A DNA stretch of 64,000 nt from Rhodococcus oxybenzonivorans (GTDB taxonomy: Bacteria; Actinomycetota; Actinomycetes; Mycobacteriales; Mycobacteriaceae): positions 1-64,000 of the forward strand of contig NZ_CP021354.1 in NCBI RefSeq assembly GCF_003130705.1. The letters are read 5' to 3'. Shown here piece by piece: positions 30,244 to 41,213 of this stretch. The position numbers and the translations under genes are program-made. The notes beneath the pieces were generated by a model, which had not been told where the DNA came from, searched no databases, and was given only the letters and a program-made list of their open reading frames with translations. Within the stretch, counting starts at the first letter, position 1; each line of letters begins with the position of its first letter.

Positions 30244-31185
30244 ATGACCAACCCCGGCTGGGGCGGTGCTGCGAACGAGGGCACCCCGCCCCAGCCGCGG
30301 TGCGTCCGGCATCCCGACCGTCCCACCGCGTTGTCCTGCAATCGGTGTGGCCGCCCGTCATGCCCCGACTGTCTGCGTGAGGCCGCGGTCGGTTATCACT
30401 GCGTCGACTGTGTCGCCGCCGGCCGGCGCGACGTCCGGCCCGTACGGGGCGTCGCCGGCAACACGGTGGTGCCCGGCCGTGTGACGCCGAGCGTCACGTA
30501 CACGCTGATGGGCCTCAACGTTCTCGCATTCCTCGCAACTGCGGCGCAGTCACGCAGCATCCTGCACAACGAGAGTCCGTCGCCGCTGTTCTCCGACTGG
30601 GCGCTCAATCCCGGATTGGTGGCCGACGGCCAATGGATCCGGTTGATCGGCAGCGGCTTCCTTCACTTCGGTCTGATCCATCTGGCCGTCAATATGTTCG
30701 CCCTCTACATCTTGGGCCGCGATACCGAACTGATCCTCGGTCGCGCCCGCTACACGGCGGTGTACCTCGTGTCGCTTCTGGGCGGGTCGGCGTCCGTGAT
30801 GGCGTTTCAATCCGTCTTCTCTTCGGGTGGCGGATTGAGTTGGACCGCCGGCGCATCCGGCGCAATCTTCGGCCTGATGGGTGCCGAGGCCATCATCTTG
30901 CTCCGCTTGCGTCGCAGCCCCGCCCCGATCGTGTCGGTGATCGCCATCAACGTGATCATCAGCCTGTCGATCCCCGGAATCTCGTTCTGGGGGCACCTCG
31001 GCGGCCTGGTCGCCGGCGCTCTCGCCACCGCCGGGATTCTCTACGGTCCGCAGGTGCTCGGTGTCGGCAACAACCGGGAACGCGCCGTCACCGTCGGCTG
31101 GCTCTGCCTCGGCGCGGTCCTTATTGCGACGCTCGGCGTGATCGCCATGCGCATCGTGCAGCTGCGCGCCCAACTCGGCTACTGA
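30244..31185 (+). CDS. Rhomboid family intramembrane serine protease with N-terminal zinc ribbon
   Basis: The 313-residue membrane protease has a B-box-like zinc-binding N-terminus (CVRHPDRPTALSCNRCGRPSCPDCL ... HCVDC) followed by a six-helix rhomboid domain. The catalytic serine is in GASGAIFGLM and the histidine in FWGHLGGLVAG; the first-helix motif HFGLIHLAVNM is also present. Actinobacterial rhomboids of this zinc-ribbon type are conserved, but their substrates are mostly unknown. It is probably co-transcribed with ppiA, and its last 7 bases overlap the 3' end of the convergent PH-domain gene. Confidence 0.92.
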   Translation: MTNPGWGGAANEGTPPQPRCVRHPDRPTALSCNRCGRPSCPDCLREAAVGYHCVDCVAAGRRDVRPVRGVAGNTVVPGRVTPSVTYTLMGLNVLAFLATAAQSRSILHNESPSPLFSDWALNPGLVADGQWIRLIGSGFLHFGLIHLAVNMFALYILGRDTELILGRARYTAVYLVSLLGGSASVMAFQSVFSSGGGLSWTAGASGAIFGLMGAEAIILLRLRRSPAPIVSVIAINVIISLSIPGISFWGHLGGLVAGALATAGILYGPQVLGVGNNRERAVTVGWLCLGAVLIATLGVIAMRIVQLRAQLGY

Positions 31186-31634
31186 CGGGACTCCGGGCCT
31201 ACCAGGCGGTGAACGGACAGGGCATCGAACACATCTTCCGGATTGGTACCCAGATCCCACCGCCCGAAGATGAGCAGGCGTTCGGTGCCGTCGGGGGCCC
31301 GGACGTCGATCTCGAGCATCGGTACCCGGCGTCCCAGCCGCGGGTAGCGGACGATTCGCGCGCGCTCGATGTCAGACCGGTGGTACGTGCGGCGACCACT
31401 CAGACGGCCCACCACGATGCGGCCCGCATTCCGATCTACTGCGAGCCGGGGTCGCTGGCGTCCCGCAGACGCCGCCGTCAGGAGGAGGCCGAGGGCTGCC
31501 ACGGACACGAGAAGTCGCCCCGCCGGTTCCGTCGACACCAACAGGCCCGCGGCGCCCAGCGCCACTCCGCCGATCGCGAGGGCGGCAACCGCGCTGAGCG
31601 GAGTGGACCACTGCAACGGCGCGTCTTCAGTCAT
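31179..31634 (-). CDS. PH-domain membrane protein (Rv0010c type)
   Basis: The 151-residue protein has two N-terminal membrane helices (about 11-31 and 36-56) and a C-terminal bacterial PH-like domain (RLAVDRNAGRIVVGRLSGRRTYHRSDIERARIV ... RLLIFGRWDL). The mycobacterial counterpart at this locus is Rv0010c. Its role is unknown; it sits in the cell-envelope growth cluster. Two perfect DnaA boxes lie 18-39 bases upstream of its ATG. Confidence 0.85.
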   Translation of the reverse strand: MTEDAPLQWSTPLSAVAALAIGGVALGAAGLLVSTEPAGRLLVSVAALGLLLTAASAGRQRPRLAVDRNAGRIVVGRLSGRRTYHRSDIERARIVRYPRLGRRVPMLEIDVRAPDGTERLLIFGRWDLGTNPEDVFDALSVHRLVGPESRQ

Positions 31635-31651
31635 GGTCGGCCGACCTGCGG

Positions 31652-31673
31652 TTATCCACAGGGGTTGTCCACA
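31652..31673. promoter_or_regulatory. Two perfect tandem DnaA boxes
   Basis: TTATCCACA (31652-31660) and TTGTCCACA (31665-31673) lie in the same orientation, 13 bases apart start to start, in the 73-base gap between the PH-domain gene and crgA. Both match the DnaA box exactly, better than most boxes in the dnaA-dnaN region. Confidence 0.75.
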
Positions 31674-31707
31674 TTGGGGATGAATGACATCGGTGTAATT
31701 GGCTGTC

Positions 31708-31971
31708 TCAGCGCCAGCGCATCGTCATGATCAAACCCACCACCATGAAGCCGAACCCGATGAGGAAGTTGTAGGCCCCGAGGTCGTTCATCCAGGTGAG
31801 CTGATCGGCGGCGAGGTAGTAGACCAGCAGCCAGACCAGCCCGACCAGCATGAAGCCCAGCATCACCGAGACGTACAGGGTGCTCGACGGACCTGCCTTC
31901 ACCTTCACCGGTGTGCGGCTCGCAGGGTTGATCGTGTAATCGGTCTTCTTCCGGACCTTCGACTTCGGCAT
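31708..31971 (-). CDS. crgA: Cell division protein CrgA
   Basis: CrgA is a small membrane protein that helps recruit FtsI, CwsA and other divisome proteins at the septum and poles in actinobacteria. The 87-residue protein has a basic cytoplasmic N-terminus ([19 protein letters not shown]) and two membrane helices (about 33-53 and 67-84), with the conserved [15 protein letters not shown] loop and helix. Length and location are typical. Confidence 0.95.
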   Translation of the reverse strand: MPKSKVRKKTDYTINPASRTPVKVKAGPSSTLYVSVMLGFMLVGLVWLLVYYLAADQLTWMNDLGAYNFLIGFGFMVVGLIMTMRWR

Positions 31972-32091
31972 GACGTCCTCGTTCGTGCGGTTCTACAGGA
32001 ATGTGTGCAGGTAGATTCGAACTACCTGCGTTGCTGTACACGCTAACGTAGCCGAGATTCACAGGGCGAGGACGAGGGGACGGAAACACCG

Positions 32092-32793
32092 GTGACCAGG
32101 TCCAACTTATGGCGGATCGCCGTGCTGGTGGTGTGTCTGGTTGCCGGATTGCTGGTTGCCACCACCAGGGAGGTGTCGCACGGCAACGAAATTCGCGCCG
32201 GGGACTCCACTCGACTGTCCGACCTGGTCCGCAACGCCCAGGCCGAGACGGACGACGTGGCCGAGACCCGCGACCGGCTGGCAGCCGAGGTGGAGTCGCT
32301 GCAGCAGGAGGCCGCCGCCTCCGACACCGGGGTCGCGCAGGTGCTCGCCGACACCAAAGCCCTTGCCACGGACGCCGGGCTCACCCCGATGACCGGGCCC
32401 GGAGTCACCGTCACTCTCACCGACGCCCCCCGCGACGCGGACGGGAAGTATCCGGTGGACGCAGCACCGGACGATCTCGTCGTGCACCAGCAGGATGTCC
32501 AGAGTGTGCTGAACGCCCTGTGGGTGGGCGGTGCCGAGGCCGTCGGCATGCAGGACCAGCGGATCGTCAACACGTCGGCGCCACGGTGTATCGGCAACAC
32601 GCTATTGCTGCACGGACGCACCTACAGTCCGCCGTACGTGATGTCGGCGATCGGCGACCCGGCCCGCCTCGAGGCGGCATTGGCCAACGAGCCGGGCATC
32701 CGGGTGTTCAAGCAGTACGCCGCGCGGTTCGGCCTCGGCTATTCGCAGACAGTGTCCGGCCAGTTGACCGTGCCCGGATACGCGGGGCACTGA
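32092..32793 (+). CDS. DUF881 membrane-anchored protein (Rv0012 type)
   Basis: The 233-residue protein has an N-terminal signal anchor (WRIAVLVVCLVAGLLVATT), a coiled-coil segment (VAETRDRLAAEVESLQQEAA), and the extracytoplasmic DUF881 domain containing PMTGPGVTVTLTDAP, DLVVHQQDVQSVLNALWVGGAEAV and CIGNTLLLHGRTYSPPYV. The domain is found next to division genes in Gram-positive bacteria; its function is unknown. GTG 32092 is the start; no better upstream option exists before crgA's divergent start. Confidence 0.88.
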   Translation: MTRSNLWRIAVLVVCLVAGLLVATTREVSHGNEIRAGDSTRLSDLVRNAQAETDDVAETRDRLAAEVESLQQEAAASDTGVAQVLADTKALATDAGLTPMTGPGVTVTLTDAPRDADGKYPVDAAPDDLVVHQQDVQSVLNALWVGGAEAVGMQDQRIVNTSAPRCIGNTLLLHGRTYSPPYVMSAIGDPARLEAALANEPGIRVFKQYAARFGLGYSQTVSGQLTVPGYAGH

Positions 32794-32847
32794 GTTTCAG
32801 CGGTCCCGGGTGCGTACCGAACGAACGGCGCAGAATACCCTGGTCCC

Positions 32848-33501
32848 ATGAGGATTCTCGTCGTCGACAACTACGACAGCTTCGTGTTCAACCTGGTCCA
32901 GTACCTCGGGCAGCTGGGAACACGGGCCGTGGTCTGGCGCAACGACGATCCGAACCTCACCGGGCCGGAGGCAATAGCGGCCGCAGCAGCCGACTTCGAC
33001 GGCATCCTGCTCAGCCCCGGACCCGGCACACCGCAGCGGGCGGGCGCCACGATGGACCTCGTGAAGGCCTGCGCCGACTCCGGCACCCCGCTGCTCGGAG
33101 TCTGCCTCGGCCATCAAGCCATCGGAGCCGCGTTCGGTGCCACCGTGGACCGGGCACCGGAACTGCTGCACGGCAAGACCAGCGTCGTCCACCACAGTGG
33201 GAACGGTGTCCTGGCCGGCCTGCCCGATCCGTTCACCGCCACGCGCTATCACTCACTCACCGTTCTCGAGGACACCATCCCGGACGAACTCGAGGTGACG
33301 GCCCACACGGACAGCGGCATCGTCATGGCCATGCGACACCGGGAGCTTCCCATCCACGGTGTGCAGTTCCACCCGGAGTCCGTGCTCACGCAGGGTGGGC
33401 ACCGGATGCTGGCCAACTGGCTCACCGTGTGCGGCGACGCCCCGCAGGACTCGCTGGTCGACACCCTCGAGGCCGAGGTCGCGGAGGCGTTGGGGGCGTA
33501 G
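32848..33501 (+). CDS. pabA: Aminodeoxychorismate/anthranilate synthase glutamine amidotransferase subunit
   Basis: This class I glutamine amidotransferase of 217 residues supplies ammonia to a chorismate-using partner. The nucleophile cysteine is in LGVCLGHQAIG (about residue 88) and the His/Glu pair in GVQFHPESV (about 174). The component I partner is not adjacent, so folate (PabA) and tryptophan (TrpG) roles cannot be separated; the protein may serve both, as amphibolic versions do. The mycobacterial gene at this locus is annotated trpG. It is convergent with pknB and ends in a shared terminator. Confidence 0.9.
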   Translation: MRILVVDNYDSFVFNLVQYLGQLGTRAVVWRNDDPNLTGPEAIAAAAADFDGILLSPGPGTPQRAGATMDLVKACADSGTPLLGVCLGHQAIGAAFGATVDRAPELLHGKTSVVHHSGNGVLAGLPDPFTATRYHSLTVLEDTIPDELEVTAHTDSGIVMAMRHRELPIHGVQFHPESVLTQGGHRMLANWLTVCGDAPQDSLVDTLEAEVAEALGA

Positions 33502-33503
33502 CC

Positions 33504-33549
33504 CCTGTGAGTGGTTAACGAGTGCGGAGACTCCTCAACCACTCACAGG
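33504..33549. terminator. Bidirectional terminator between pabA and pknB
   Basis: A perfect 13-bp inverted repeat (CCTGTGAGTGGTT at 33504-33516, complement at 33537-33549) encloses a 20-base loop. It lies in the 60-base gap between convergent genes and can serve both strands. Confidence 0.8.
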
Positions 33550-33561
33550 CGGCGGAGCCGC

Positions 33562-35481
33562 CTATCGCGGGATGCCGAGCGTGCCCACACCGACGGACAC
33601 GACAGCGTCCTTGGCGATTTCGGATCCCGGCGGCTGCTGCTGAGTGAGAACCTTCCCGACCATGTCGGGGTCGAGCGTCGACGTCTGCGTCTGGGCCAGT
33701 GAGCTCGACGAGCCGCTCCAGCCCGCACTGCGGAGAGTGGCCAGCGCCTGCGACACCGTCTTGCCCGTGAGGTCGGGCATCGCGATGTTGTCACCGTTCG
33801 ACACGCGAATCGTGATGGTGTCGCCCTTGGCCGCGGTCGAGCCGCCGACGGGATCCGTGGACACCACTTCGCCCTTGGGTTGACCGGAGTCGATCTGCTG
33901 GATGACCGCGGTGAATCCGGCGCCCTCGATGTTGGCCTGCGCCACCTCGACCTTCTGTCCGGTCACGTCGGGAATCCGAATCTGCTCCGGCCCGCTGCCG
34001 AGGGTGATTGCCACCACGGAGTCGAGTGCGATGCTCGCCCCCGAGGACGGGTTCTGGTCGATCACCGTGTCGATCTCCGACGGCGACGACGGTGCACGGG
34101 CTACCGCGGTATCGAGGCGGAGCCCGACCGCGTTGAGTTCCTGCTGCGCTTCCTGCTGGCTCAGGCCGGCGAGCCGCGGCACCTTCACCTGTTCGGGACC
34201 GCTCGACACCTCGAGTGTGATCGTGCTGCCCTCGTCCACCTGGACGCCGCCGACGGGACGGGTGGTGATGACGTTGCCGGTCGCCACGACAGCGTCCGGT
34301 TTCTGCTGCCTCGCTACACGGAAGCCGAGGTTCTGCAGAGTCGTCTCCGCCTCGTCCGCGTTCTGATTCGTCACATCCGGCATGGTCACCTGGTCGGCCT
34401 CCGAACCCGGTCCGACGGACCACAGGAAGGCGCCGACGATGCCGACGACGATCAGGCCTGCCAACGCGAGCAGTGCCATGCGCAGCGCATTGTTCTTCTT
34501 CTCCGGTTCGGCCGGCTCACTCCTCGTGGCGGGACCCGGTACCGGTGCGGGCGGGCGGCGGTAGTGCCCGGCGCCGGTGTCGACGGCACCGAGGATGGTA
34601 GTGCGATCTTCGTCGCTCATCACCATCGGTGCGCTGGGACGCTGCCCGCCGAGGACCCGGACCAGGTCGCTGCGCATATCGGCGGCCGTCTGGTAGCGGT
34701 TCGCCGGATTCTTGCTCATCGCCTTGAGGATCACCGAGTCGAGCTCGCGCGGAATGTCCGGGTTGATCTCGGACGGTGTCTGCGGATCCTCCCGCACATG
34801 CTGGTACGCCACCGCGACAGGTGAGTCGCCCTTGAACGGCGGCTGCCCGGTCAGGATCTCGAACAGGACGCAGCCGAGTGAGTACACGTCGGAACGGGCA
34901 TCCACCTGCTCACCGCGGGCCTGCTCCGGCGACAGGTACTGGGCCGTGCCGATCACCGCGGCGGTTTGCGTCATCGGGCTGGAGGCGTCGGAGATCGCGC
35001 GGGCGATGCCGAAGTCCATCACCTTCACCGCGCCCGCACGGTTGATCATCACATTGGCGGGCTTCACGTCGCGGTGCACGATGCCGTTGCGATGACTGAA
35101 GTCCAGAGCGGCGCACACGTCGGAAATGATTTCCATCGCGCGGCGCGGGGCCATCGGACCCTCACTGCGGACGATGTCGCGCAATGTGTCGCCGTCCACG
35201 TACTCCATCACGATGTACGGCAGCGGCCCCGCTTCGGTCTCGGCCTCACCGGTGTCGTAGACGGCCACGATCGCAGGATGGTTGAGCGCGGCCGCGTTCT
35301 GCGCCTCACGGCGGAACCGGAGGTAGAACGTGGGGTCGCGGGCAAGGTCGGCGCGCAGCACCTTGATCGCCACGTCGCGGCTGAGGCGAACGTCACGAGC
35401 GAGATGGACCTCGGACATGCCACCGAAGCCGAGAATCTCACCCAGCTCGTAGCGTGAGGAGAGGTTACGCGGTGTCGTCAT
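33562..35481 (-). CDS. pknB: Ser/Thr protein kinase PknB with PASTA repeats
   Basis: PknB is the essential-type kinase that senses peptidoglycan fragments and phosphorylates growth regulators. The 639-residue protein has an N-terminal kinase domain (glycine loop [17 protein letters not shown] lysine, [15 protein letters not shown], activation loop [13 protein letters not shown] with two Thr), a juxtamembrane linker, one helix (about 334-355) and four extracellular PASTA repeats to the C-terminus. It is the last gene of the fhaB-to-pknB operon and overlaps pknA by 4 bases (ATGA). Confidence 0.97.
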   Translation of the reverse strand: MTTPRNLSSRYELGEILGFGGMSEVHLARDVRLSRDVAIKVLRADLARDPTFYLRFRREAQNAAALNHPAIVAVYDTGEAETEAGPLPYIVMEYVDGDTLRDIVRSEGPMAPRRAMEIISDVCAALDFSHRNGIVHRDVKPANVMINRAGAVKVMDFGIARAISDASSPMTQTAAVIGTAQYLSPEQARGEQVDARSDVYSLGCVLFEILTGQPPFKGDSPVAVAYQHVREDPQTPSEINPDIPRELDSVILKAMSKNPANRYQTAADMRSDLVRVLGGQRPSAPMVMSDEDRTTILGAVDTGAGHYRRPPAPVPGPATRSEPAEPEKKNNALRMALLALAGLIVVGIVGAFLWSVGPGSEADQVTMPDVTNQNADEAETTLQNLGFRVARQQKPDAVVATGNVITTRPVGGVQVDEGSTITLEVSSGPEQVKVPRLAGLSQQEAQQELNAVGLRLDTAVARAPSSPSEIDTVIDQNPSSGASIALDSVVAITLGSGPEQIRIPDVTGQKVEVAQANIEGAGFTAVIQQIDSGQPKGEVVSTDPVGGSTAAKGDTITIRVSNGDNIAMPDLTGKTVSQALATLRSAGWSGSSSSLAQTQTSTLDPDMVGKVLTQQQPPGSEIAKDAVVSVGVGTLGIPR

Positions 35482-36848
35482 GGCAATCCTTGTGAAGTCG
35501 AAGTAGCTGACTCCTCCGACGTGGTCGTCGTGGTCGTCGTCGGTTCGGTGGTGGTGGTCGTGGTGGTCGTGGTGGGCGGTTCGGTGGTGGTCGTCGTCGT
35601 TGTGGTGGGCGGTTCCGTCGTCGTGGTCGTCGTCGGCGGTTCCGTGGTGGTCGTGGTGGGCGGTTCGGTGGTGGTCGTCGTCGTGGGACGGGGTGTCGTC
35701 GTGATCGTCCGCAGCGACGAGGTGACCGCCGGAACCGTCGGATCCTTCGTGTCACCGCCGTCGAACAAGATCATTGCCAGGGCGATGATCGCCGCCAGCA
35801 ACAGAATGCCGCCGGCGCCCCAGGCCACCGCCTTCTGACCGTTGGTCAGGCCGCCGCGCTTTCGGTCGTCGTCGTCCGGGTCGGGAACCTGCCCGGTGAC
35901 CGGGCCCAGGTACGCCGCCTGCGAAGGGGGCATCATCTGGGTGGCCCCCGTCAGAGGAGGAGGCGGCAGCACGCGTGCCGTTCCACCAGCCACCGCGCCG
36001 GGCGGCGGCGGACGCCGGCCCGCCCGCACAGCAGCGACCGCGTCCGCGAACTCGCCGCCACTGGAATAGCGGACCGTCGGGTCCTTCGCGATGGTGATCT
36101 CGATCAATTCGCGAATGTTCGGCGGCAGGTCTGCCGGCAGCGGTGCCGGAGCCTCCTGCACGTGCTTCATCGCCACGGTGATGGCGCCGTCCCCGATGAA
36201 CGGACGCCGCCCCGATAGGGCCTCGTAGCCGACGATGCCGAGCGAATACACGTCACTCGCCGCAGTCGCGTCCTGCCCGAGCGCCTGCTCCGGAGCGATG
36301 TATTGGGCGGTGCCCATCACCATGCCGGTGCGGGTCACCGGCGAGTTCTCGACGGCCTTGGCGATACCGAAGTCGGTGATCTTCACCTGACCGGTGGGGG
36401 TGATCAGGATGTTGCCCGGCTTCACGTCACGGTGCACGACCCCTGCGTCGTGCGCCACCTGCAGTGAACGGCCCGTCTGCTCGAGCATGTCCAGCGCATG
36501 GGGGACCGCGAGCCGGCCGACCCGCGCCAGGACGGCATTGAGCGGTTCACCGTTGACGAGTTCCATCACCAGGTAAGCGGTCGAATCACCGGAGCTGTCC
36601 CGTACCTCGCCGTAGTCGTAGATACCGGCGATTCCGGAATGGTTCAGCTGCGCCGTGGTTCGCGCCTCGAAGCGGAAACGTTCGAGGAATTCGGGGTCCG
36701 ACGAAAACTCGGACTTGAGGACCTTGACGGCTACGCGCCGGTTGAGCCGGTTGTCCGTCGCCTCCCAGACCTGTCCCATTCCGCCCGTCGCGATGAGGCG
36801 GATCAGGCGATATCTATTGGCGATCAGCGCGCCGTTGTTCAGTGCCAC
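35478..36848 (-). CDS. pknA: Ser/Thr protein kinase PknA
   Basis: This 456-residue transmembrane kinase of the growth operon has a glycine loop [11 protein letters not shown], the AVKVLK lysine, [16 protein letters not shown] and an activation loop with TRTG. One helix lies at about 339-362. It lacks PASTA repeats; instead the external tail is a Thr-rich repeat of [13 protein letters not shown] units (about 375-445). GTG 36848 is chosen because it starts 2 bases after the pbpA stop and gives the family N-terminus; the much longer frame upstream is a pbpA shadow. Confidence 0.95.
   Translation of the reverse strand: MALNNGALIANRYRLIRLIATGGMGQVWEATDNRLNRRVAVKVLKSEFSSDPEFLERFRFEARTTAQLNHSGIAGIYDYGEVRDSSGDSTAYLVMELVNGEPLNAVLARVGRLAVPHALDMLEQTGRSLQVAHDAGVVHRDVKPGNILITPTGQVKITDFGIAKAVENSPVTRTGMVMGTAQYIAPEQALGQDATAASDVYSLGIVGYEALSGRRPFIGDGAITVAMKHVQEAPAPLPADLPPNIRELIEITIAKDPTVRYSSGGEFADAVAAVRAGRRPPPPGAVAGGTARVLPPPPLTGATQMMPPSQAAYLGPVTGQVPDPDDDDRKRGGLTNGQKAVAWGAGGILLLAAIIALAMILFDGGDTKDPTVPAVTSSLRTITTTPRPTTTTTTEPPTTTTTEPPTTTTTTEPPTTTTTTTTEPPTTTTTTTTTEPTTTTTTTSEESATSTSQGLP
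35516..35700. repeat. Thr/Pro-coding tandem repeat in pknA
   Basis: Imperfect units built from GTGGTCGTCGT-like triplets separated by a GGCGGTTC or GGCGGTTCC spacer recur about every 24-33 bases. In pknA they encode Thr runs divided by Glu-Pro-Pro. Length variation between strains is likely. Confidence 0.85.
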
Positions 36849-36850
36849 AA

Positions 36851-38338
36851 TCAGCCCCCTTGTAATCCGGCTGCGATGACGGCACGGCCGATAGGTGCAG
36901 CCACCGAGCCGCCGGTTGCGGCCAGTGCTCGATCTCCGCCGTCCTCGACGATCACCGCGATGGCGACCGTCGGGTTCTGTGCGGGTGCAAAAGCGATGTA
37001 CCAGGCGTGAGGCGGTGTGTTGCGCGGGTCGGTTCCGTGCTCCGCAGTTCCCGTCTTCGACGCGATCTGCACTCCGGGGATCTTGCCTGTACCGCTGGTG
37101 TTGTTCTCGGAGCCGATCATCAGGTCTGTCAGGGTGGCGGCCACCTGCGGCGACATCGCCTGACCCTCGGACACCGGGTTGGTCGTCGCGAGGTTGGACA
37201 GGTCGGGTCCCTGCAGTTCCGATACCAGCTGCGGCTGCATGCGCACCCCGCCGTTGGCCACGGTAGCGGCGATCATCGCGTTCTGCAGAGGTGTCAGCGC
37301 CACATCGCGCTGGCCGATGCTGCTCTGACCGAGTGCGGCGTCGTCGGGAATCGACCCCACCGTGCTGTCCGCGACCGGGAACGGGACACCCGGCATCTGA
37401 CCGCCGACGCCGAGCGCCGCCGCCTGATCGGTGAGGGCGTCGGCCCCCGTCTTGATGCCGAGTTCGACGAACGCCGTGTTGCACGACCTGGCGAGTGCCT
37501 CACGCAACGACGCCGTCGGGGCGCCGCCGCAGGTGGAACCGTTGTAGTTCTCGAGTGTCGTCGCAGTATCGGGGAGGGTGATCTGCGGCGCTGCCGTCAA
37601 CTGGTCTTCCGGGGTGGCTCCGGCGCCGAGCGCGGCCGCGGTGACGACCACCTTGAACGTGGAGCCCGGCGGGTAGGTCTGCGAGACGGCGCGATTCAGC
37701 AGAGGCTTGCCGGGGTCGGCGTTGAGAGCCTCCCACGCCTGCGTGGTCTCGGTGCCGTCGTGGCTCGCGAGGACGTTCGGGTCGTAACTCGGGGTGCTCA
37801 CCATCGTCAGGATCCGGCCAGTGCTCGGCTCGATGGCCACGACGGATCCCGTGTAGCCCTTCGACGTCAGCTGGTCGTAGGCGACCTGTTGCATCACCGG
37901 ATTGATCGTGCTCACGACGTTGCCGCCGCGCGGATCACGCCCCGACACCAGGTCGAAGAACCGGCGGCCGAACAGCCGGTTGTCCGAACCGTTGAGTACC
38001 GGGTCCTCGGCACGCTCGAGACCCGTGCTGCCGTACTGCATGGAGTAGAAGCCGGTGACGGGTGCGTTGGCCAGCGGGCTCGACGGCGCCGCCGGGTTCG
38101 GCGGGTAGGTCCGCAGGTACTTGTAGCGGTCCTCGGTGGGCACGGACGCCGCGAGCACCTGTCCCGCGGCGGAGATCTGACCGCGCTGGCGGGAGTACTC
38201 GTCGAGGAGGACGCGCGAGTTCCGCGGATCGGCTCGAAGGTCGTCCGCCTTGATGACCTGCACGTAGGTGGCGTTGGCGAGGAGGGCGACCACCATGACC
38301 ATGACAGCGATCGCGACGCGGCGCAGTGGTGTGTTCAT
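36851..38338 (-). CDS. pbpA: Penicillin-binding protein PbpA (class B transpeptidase)
   Basis: This 495-residue D,D-transpeptidase cross-links peptidoglycan with its SEDS partner RodA. It has an N-terminal signal anchor ([19 protein letters not shown]), a dimerisation region, and the penicillin-binding domain with PPGSTFK (SxxK), RSCN (SxN) and SKTGTAEHG (KTG). ATG 38338 gives the usual short cytoplasmic tail; the longer open frame upstream is a rodA shadow. It overlaps the rodA stop by 4 bases. Confidence 0.96.
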   Translation of the reverse strand: MNTPLRRVAIAVMVMVVALLANATYVQVIKADDLRADPRNSRVLLDEYSRQRGQISAAGQVLAASVPTEDRYKYLRTYPPNPAAPSSPLANAPVTGFYSMQYGSTGLERAEDPVLNGSDNRLFGRRFFDLVSGRDPRGGNVVSTINPVMQQVAYDQLTSKGYTGSVVAIEPSTGRILTMVSTPSYDPNVLASHDGTETTQAWEALNADPGKPLLNRAVSQTYPPGSTFKVVVTAAALGAGATPEDQLTAAPQITLPDTATTLENYNGSTCGGAPTASLREALARSCNTAFVELGIKTGADALTDQAAALGVGGQMPGVPFPVADSTVGSIPDDAALGQSSIGQRDVALTPLQNAMIAATVANGGVRMQPQLVSELQGPDLSNLATTNPVSEGQAMSPQVAATLTDLMIGSENNTSGTGKIPGVQIASKTGTAEHGTDPRNTPPHAWYIAFAPAQNPTVAIAVIVEDGGDRALAATGGSVAAPIGRAVIAAGLQGG

Positions 38339-39789
38339 GTGCGCGGCACCATTTCGGTGGGAGCGTCGGCGATGGGGGCGGGACCCTTCTTCTTCGGGAC
38401 GGCCGGCTCGCGGGCGGCGTCCGAGATCTTGATCAGAATGGCGAGCAAAAGGTAGTTGGCCAGCAGCGACGACCCACCGTACGACATGAACGGCGTGGTC
38501 AGCCCGGTGAGGGGAATCAACTTGGTGACGCCGCCGACGACGACGAACACCTGCACGGCGATGGTGAACGACAGTCCGGCGGCGAGGAGCTTGCCGAAGC
38601 TGTCCCGTACTGCGAGCGCCGTGCGGAGGCCGCGGATGACGAGGATCAGGAACAGCATCAGTACGGCGGCGAGGCCGATCAGGCCCAGTTCCTCGCCGAT
38701 CGTGGCCACGATGAAGTCGGTCTTCGCGAACGGCACCTGCGCCGGCCGGCCGCTGCCGAGTCCGGTTCCCGCGACACCACCCGTAGCGAGCCCGAACAAC
38801 GACTGCGAGATCTGGTATCCGGTGTTGTTGTAATCGGCCAGCGGGTCGAGCCACGTGCTGACGCGGACCCGTACGTGACCGAACATTTGATAGGCGAAGA
38901 AGAAACCGATCGCGAGGAGGCCACCGCCGATGAGCAGCCAGCCGACGCGTTCGGTGGCGATGTACAGCATCACCAGAACGGTGCTGAACAACAGCAGTGA
39001 CGTGCCGAGATCCTTTTCGAACACCAGCACGCCCACCGACACCATCCAGGCGAGGAGGATCGGGCCGAGGTCACGGGCACGGGGCAGATCCATCCCGAAG
39101 ATGTGCTTGCCGGCGGTGGTGAACAGGTCACGCTTCGCGACCAGGACGGACGCGAAGAAGATGATCAGCAGAATTTTGGCGAACTCGCCTGGCTGAATAC
39201 TGAAGCCGGGAAGCCGGATCCAGATTTTTGCGCCGTTCACCTCGGAGAAGCTCGACGGAAGGATAGCCGGTATGGCGAGGAAGACCAGTCCCGCAAGACC
39301 CAGCGTGTAGCTGTAGCGGGCGAGCAGTCGATAGTCCTTCAGTAACACCAGGACAGCGACGAAACCCGCGATGGCCAGGGTCGTCCACAGCACCTGCTGG
39401 TTGGCGTCGGGCGAGGGGACGGGCAGCCCGAAGTACTGGGCCGACTGGGCGTCGGCCAGATCGAGGCGGTGAATCAACACCAGCCCGAGGCCGTTGAGCA
39501 GCGCGACGATGGGAAGGATCAGCGGATCGGCATACGGCGCGAACCGCCGGACCGCGAGGTGCGCGATCAGAAACAGCGCTGCGTACGCTGCGGCGTACTT
39601 GCCGAGATCCCAGGTGATGCTCTGTTCCTGGCTGGCCTCGACCAACACCAGTGACAGGGTCGTGATCAGAATCGCGAGACCGATGAGCATCAGCTCGGTG
39701 TTGCGACGCGTCGATTGGACGGGGGCTGGTGCGAACCCGCCCGGTGGACTGGGAAACTGCGCCCCCGGTGAAGCACTTGCGACGGACAT
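38335..39789 (-). CDS. rodA: RodA/FtsW-family glycosyltransferase
   Basis: SEDS-family membrane glycosyltransferases polymerise lipid II into glycan strands. The 484-residue protein has about 12 helices, the conserved region [26 protein letters not shown] with Glu/Lys residues, and the C-terminal family stretch [18 protein letters not shown]. The start ATG shares one base with the pstP stop (TGATG), and its stop overlaps pbpA, so all three are translationally coupled. Confidence 0.96.
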   Translation of the reverse strand: MSVASASPGAQFPSPPGGFAPAPVQSTRRNTELMLIGLAILITTLSLVLVEASQEQSITWDLGKYAAAYAALFLIAHLAVRRFAPYADPLILPIVALLNGLGLVLIHRLDLADAQSAQYFGLPVPSPDANQQVLWTTLAIAGFVAVLVLLKDYRLLARYSYTLGLAGLVFLAIPAILPSSFSEVNGAKIWIRLPGFSIQPGEFAKILLIIFFASVLVAKRDLFTTAGKHIFGMDLPRARDLGPILLAWMVSVGVLVFEKDLGTSLLLFSTVLVMLYIATERVGWLLIGGGLLAIGFFFAYQMFGHVRVRVSTWLDPLADYNNTGYQISQSLFGLATGGVAGTGLGSGRPAQVPFAKTDFIVATIGEELGLIGLAAVLMLFLILVIRGLRTALAVRDSFGKLLAAGLSFTIAVQVFVVVGGVTKLIPLTGLTTPFMSYGGSSLLANYLLLAILIKISDAAREPAVPKKKGPAPIADAPTEMVPRT

Positions 39790-41213
39790 CAGCTAGCCGT
39801 CCTGCAGTTCTGACCGGGGACCTGGGTCGTGGTCGGCGTCGGGGTCGTGGTCGGGGTCGGTGGTACAGCCGTCTCGGGAGTGGGCGCCGGGGGAGGCTCC
39901 GGAGTGGGTGACGGCACCGGGACAGGGCTAGTGGTGGCCGGCTGCGATCCGCAGACGGGCAGGAGATCGTTGTCGGCAAGCCGTGCCATCTGGTTGCGGA
40001 CGTCGTCGAGCTTGCCCGACGGCAAACCGGCGCGGACCTGTTCGCGGGCCGACGGCTGCAGGTCGTCGACCTGGAGAATGGTGCACCCGTTCGGGGAGTC
40101 GGTGGGCGACATCAGCGTGAGCGAACCGGTGTCGGTGACACAGCCGACGAGGTTGGCCTCCTGGAGCGAGTAACCGAGCACCGAACCCGGGACGCCACGC
40201 AGTACGGTCACACGTTCGCCGTCGGCGCCGACGTAGTAGTTGTTGCGGATCAGAGCCCGCCCTACGAAGGCAGCGACGGCGACGACGACGATGAGACCGA
40301 GCGCCAGCGCTGCCCACCACATACGGTGGCGCGTCTTCTTCGTCGGTGCTTCCTCGACCTGCGGGACGACGCGTTTGGGGGTCGCGCGCGGCGGCCGCAT
40401 CGCTGCGGCACGGCCTGCGGCGGTGTTCGGCGGCGGGGAGTCATCGTCGTCGTCGGCGGATGCTGCCCCGGCCACGATCGGGTGGCTCTGCCCGTAGTCG
40501 AGATCGATGACATCGGCGACCACAACCGTCACGTTGTCGGGACCACCGCTGCGCAACGCGAGTTCGATGAGCCGGTCGGCGCATTCGTCCTGGCTGCCCT
40601 CACGCATCGTGTTCTCGATGGTCTCGTCACTCACCACATCTGAAAGCCCGTCGGAACACAGCAGATAACGGTCGCCGGCGCGGGCCTCCCGGACCGTGAG
40701 GGTGGGCTCGATCTCGTTGCCGGTGAGCGCCCGCATGATGAGGGAACGTTGCGGGTGGGTGTGCGCCTGTTCCGCCGTGATCCGTCCCTCGTCGACGAGG
40801 GACTGCACGAACGTGTCGTCGCGCGTGATCTGCGTCAGGGTGTTGTCGCGCAGAAGGTAGGCGCGGGAGTCGCCGATGTGGACCAGCCCGAGTTTGCTCC
40901 CGGAGAAGAGGATCGCGGTGAGCGTGGTGCCCATGCCGTCGAGCTCCGGATCCTCCTCGACGTGGTCGGCGATGGAGTCGTTGCCCTCACGCGTGGCCGC
41001 CTCGAGCTTGCCCAGAAGGTCTTCGCCCGGCTCGTCGTCGTCGAGATGCGCAAGCGCCGCAATCATCAACTGCGACGCGACCTCACCTGCCGCATGACCA
41101 CCCATACCGTCCGCCAGCGCCAGCAGTCGCGCACCGGCGTAGACAGAGTCTTCGTTGTTGGATCGGACGAGGCCACGGTCGCTGCGGGCGGCATAGCGGA
41201 GTACGAGGGTCAC
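39789..41213 (-). CDS. pstP: PP2C-type Ser/Thr protein phosphatase PstP
   Basis: PstP reverses phosphorylation by PknA and PknB. The 474-residue protein has a cytoplasmic PP2C domain ([66 protein letters not shown]) that includes the metal-binding aspartates, one membrane helix at about 299-320, and an external domain ending in a proline/threonine tail. Length is a little below the mycobacterial 514. It overlaps fhaB by 4 bases. Confidence 0.96.
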   Translation of the reverse strand: MTLVLRYAARSDRGLVRSNNEDSVYAGARLLALADGMGGHAAGEVASQLMIAALAHLDDDEPGEDLLGKLEAATREGNDSIADHVEEDPELDGMGTTLTAILFSGSKLGLVHIGDSRAYLLRDNTLTQITRDDTFVQSLVDEGRITAEQAHTHPQRSLIMRALTGNEIEPTLTVREARAGDRYLLCSDGLSDVVSDETIENTMREGSQDECADRLIELALRSGGPDNVTVVVADVIDLDYGQSHPIVAGAASADDDDDSPPPNTAAGRAAAMRPPRATPKRVVPQVEEAPTKKTRHRMWWAALALGLIVVVAVAAFVGRALIRNNYYVGADGERVTVLRGVPGSVLGYSLQEANLVGCVTDTGSLTLMSPTDSPNGCTILQVDDLQPSAREQVRAGLPSGKLDDVRNQMARLADNDLLPVCGSQPATTSPVPVPSPTPEPPPAPTPETAVPPTPTTTPTPTTTQVPGQNCRTAS

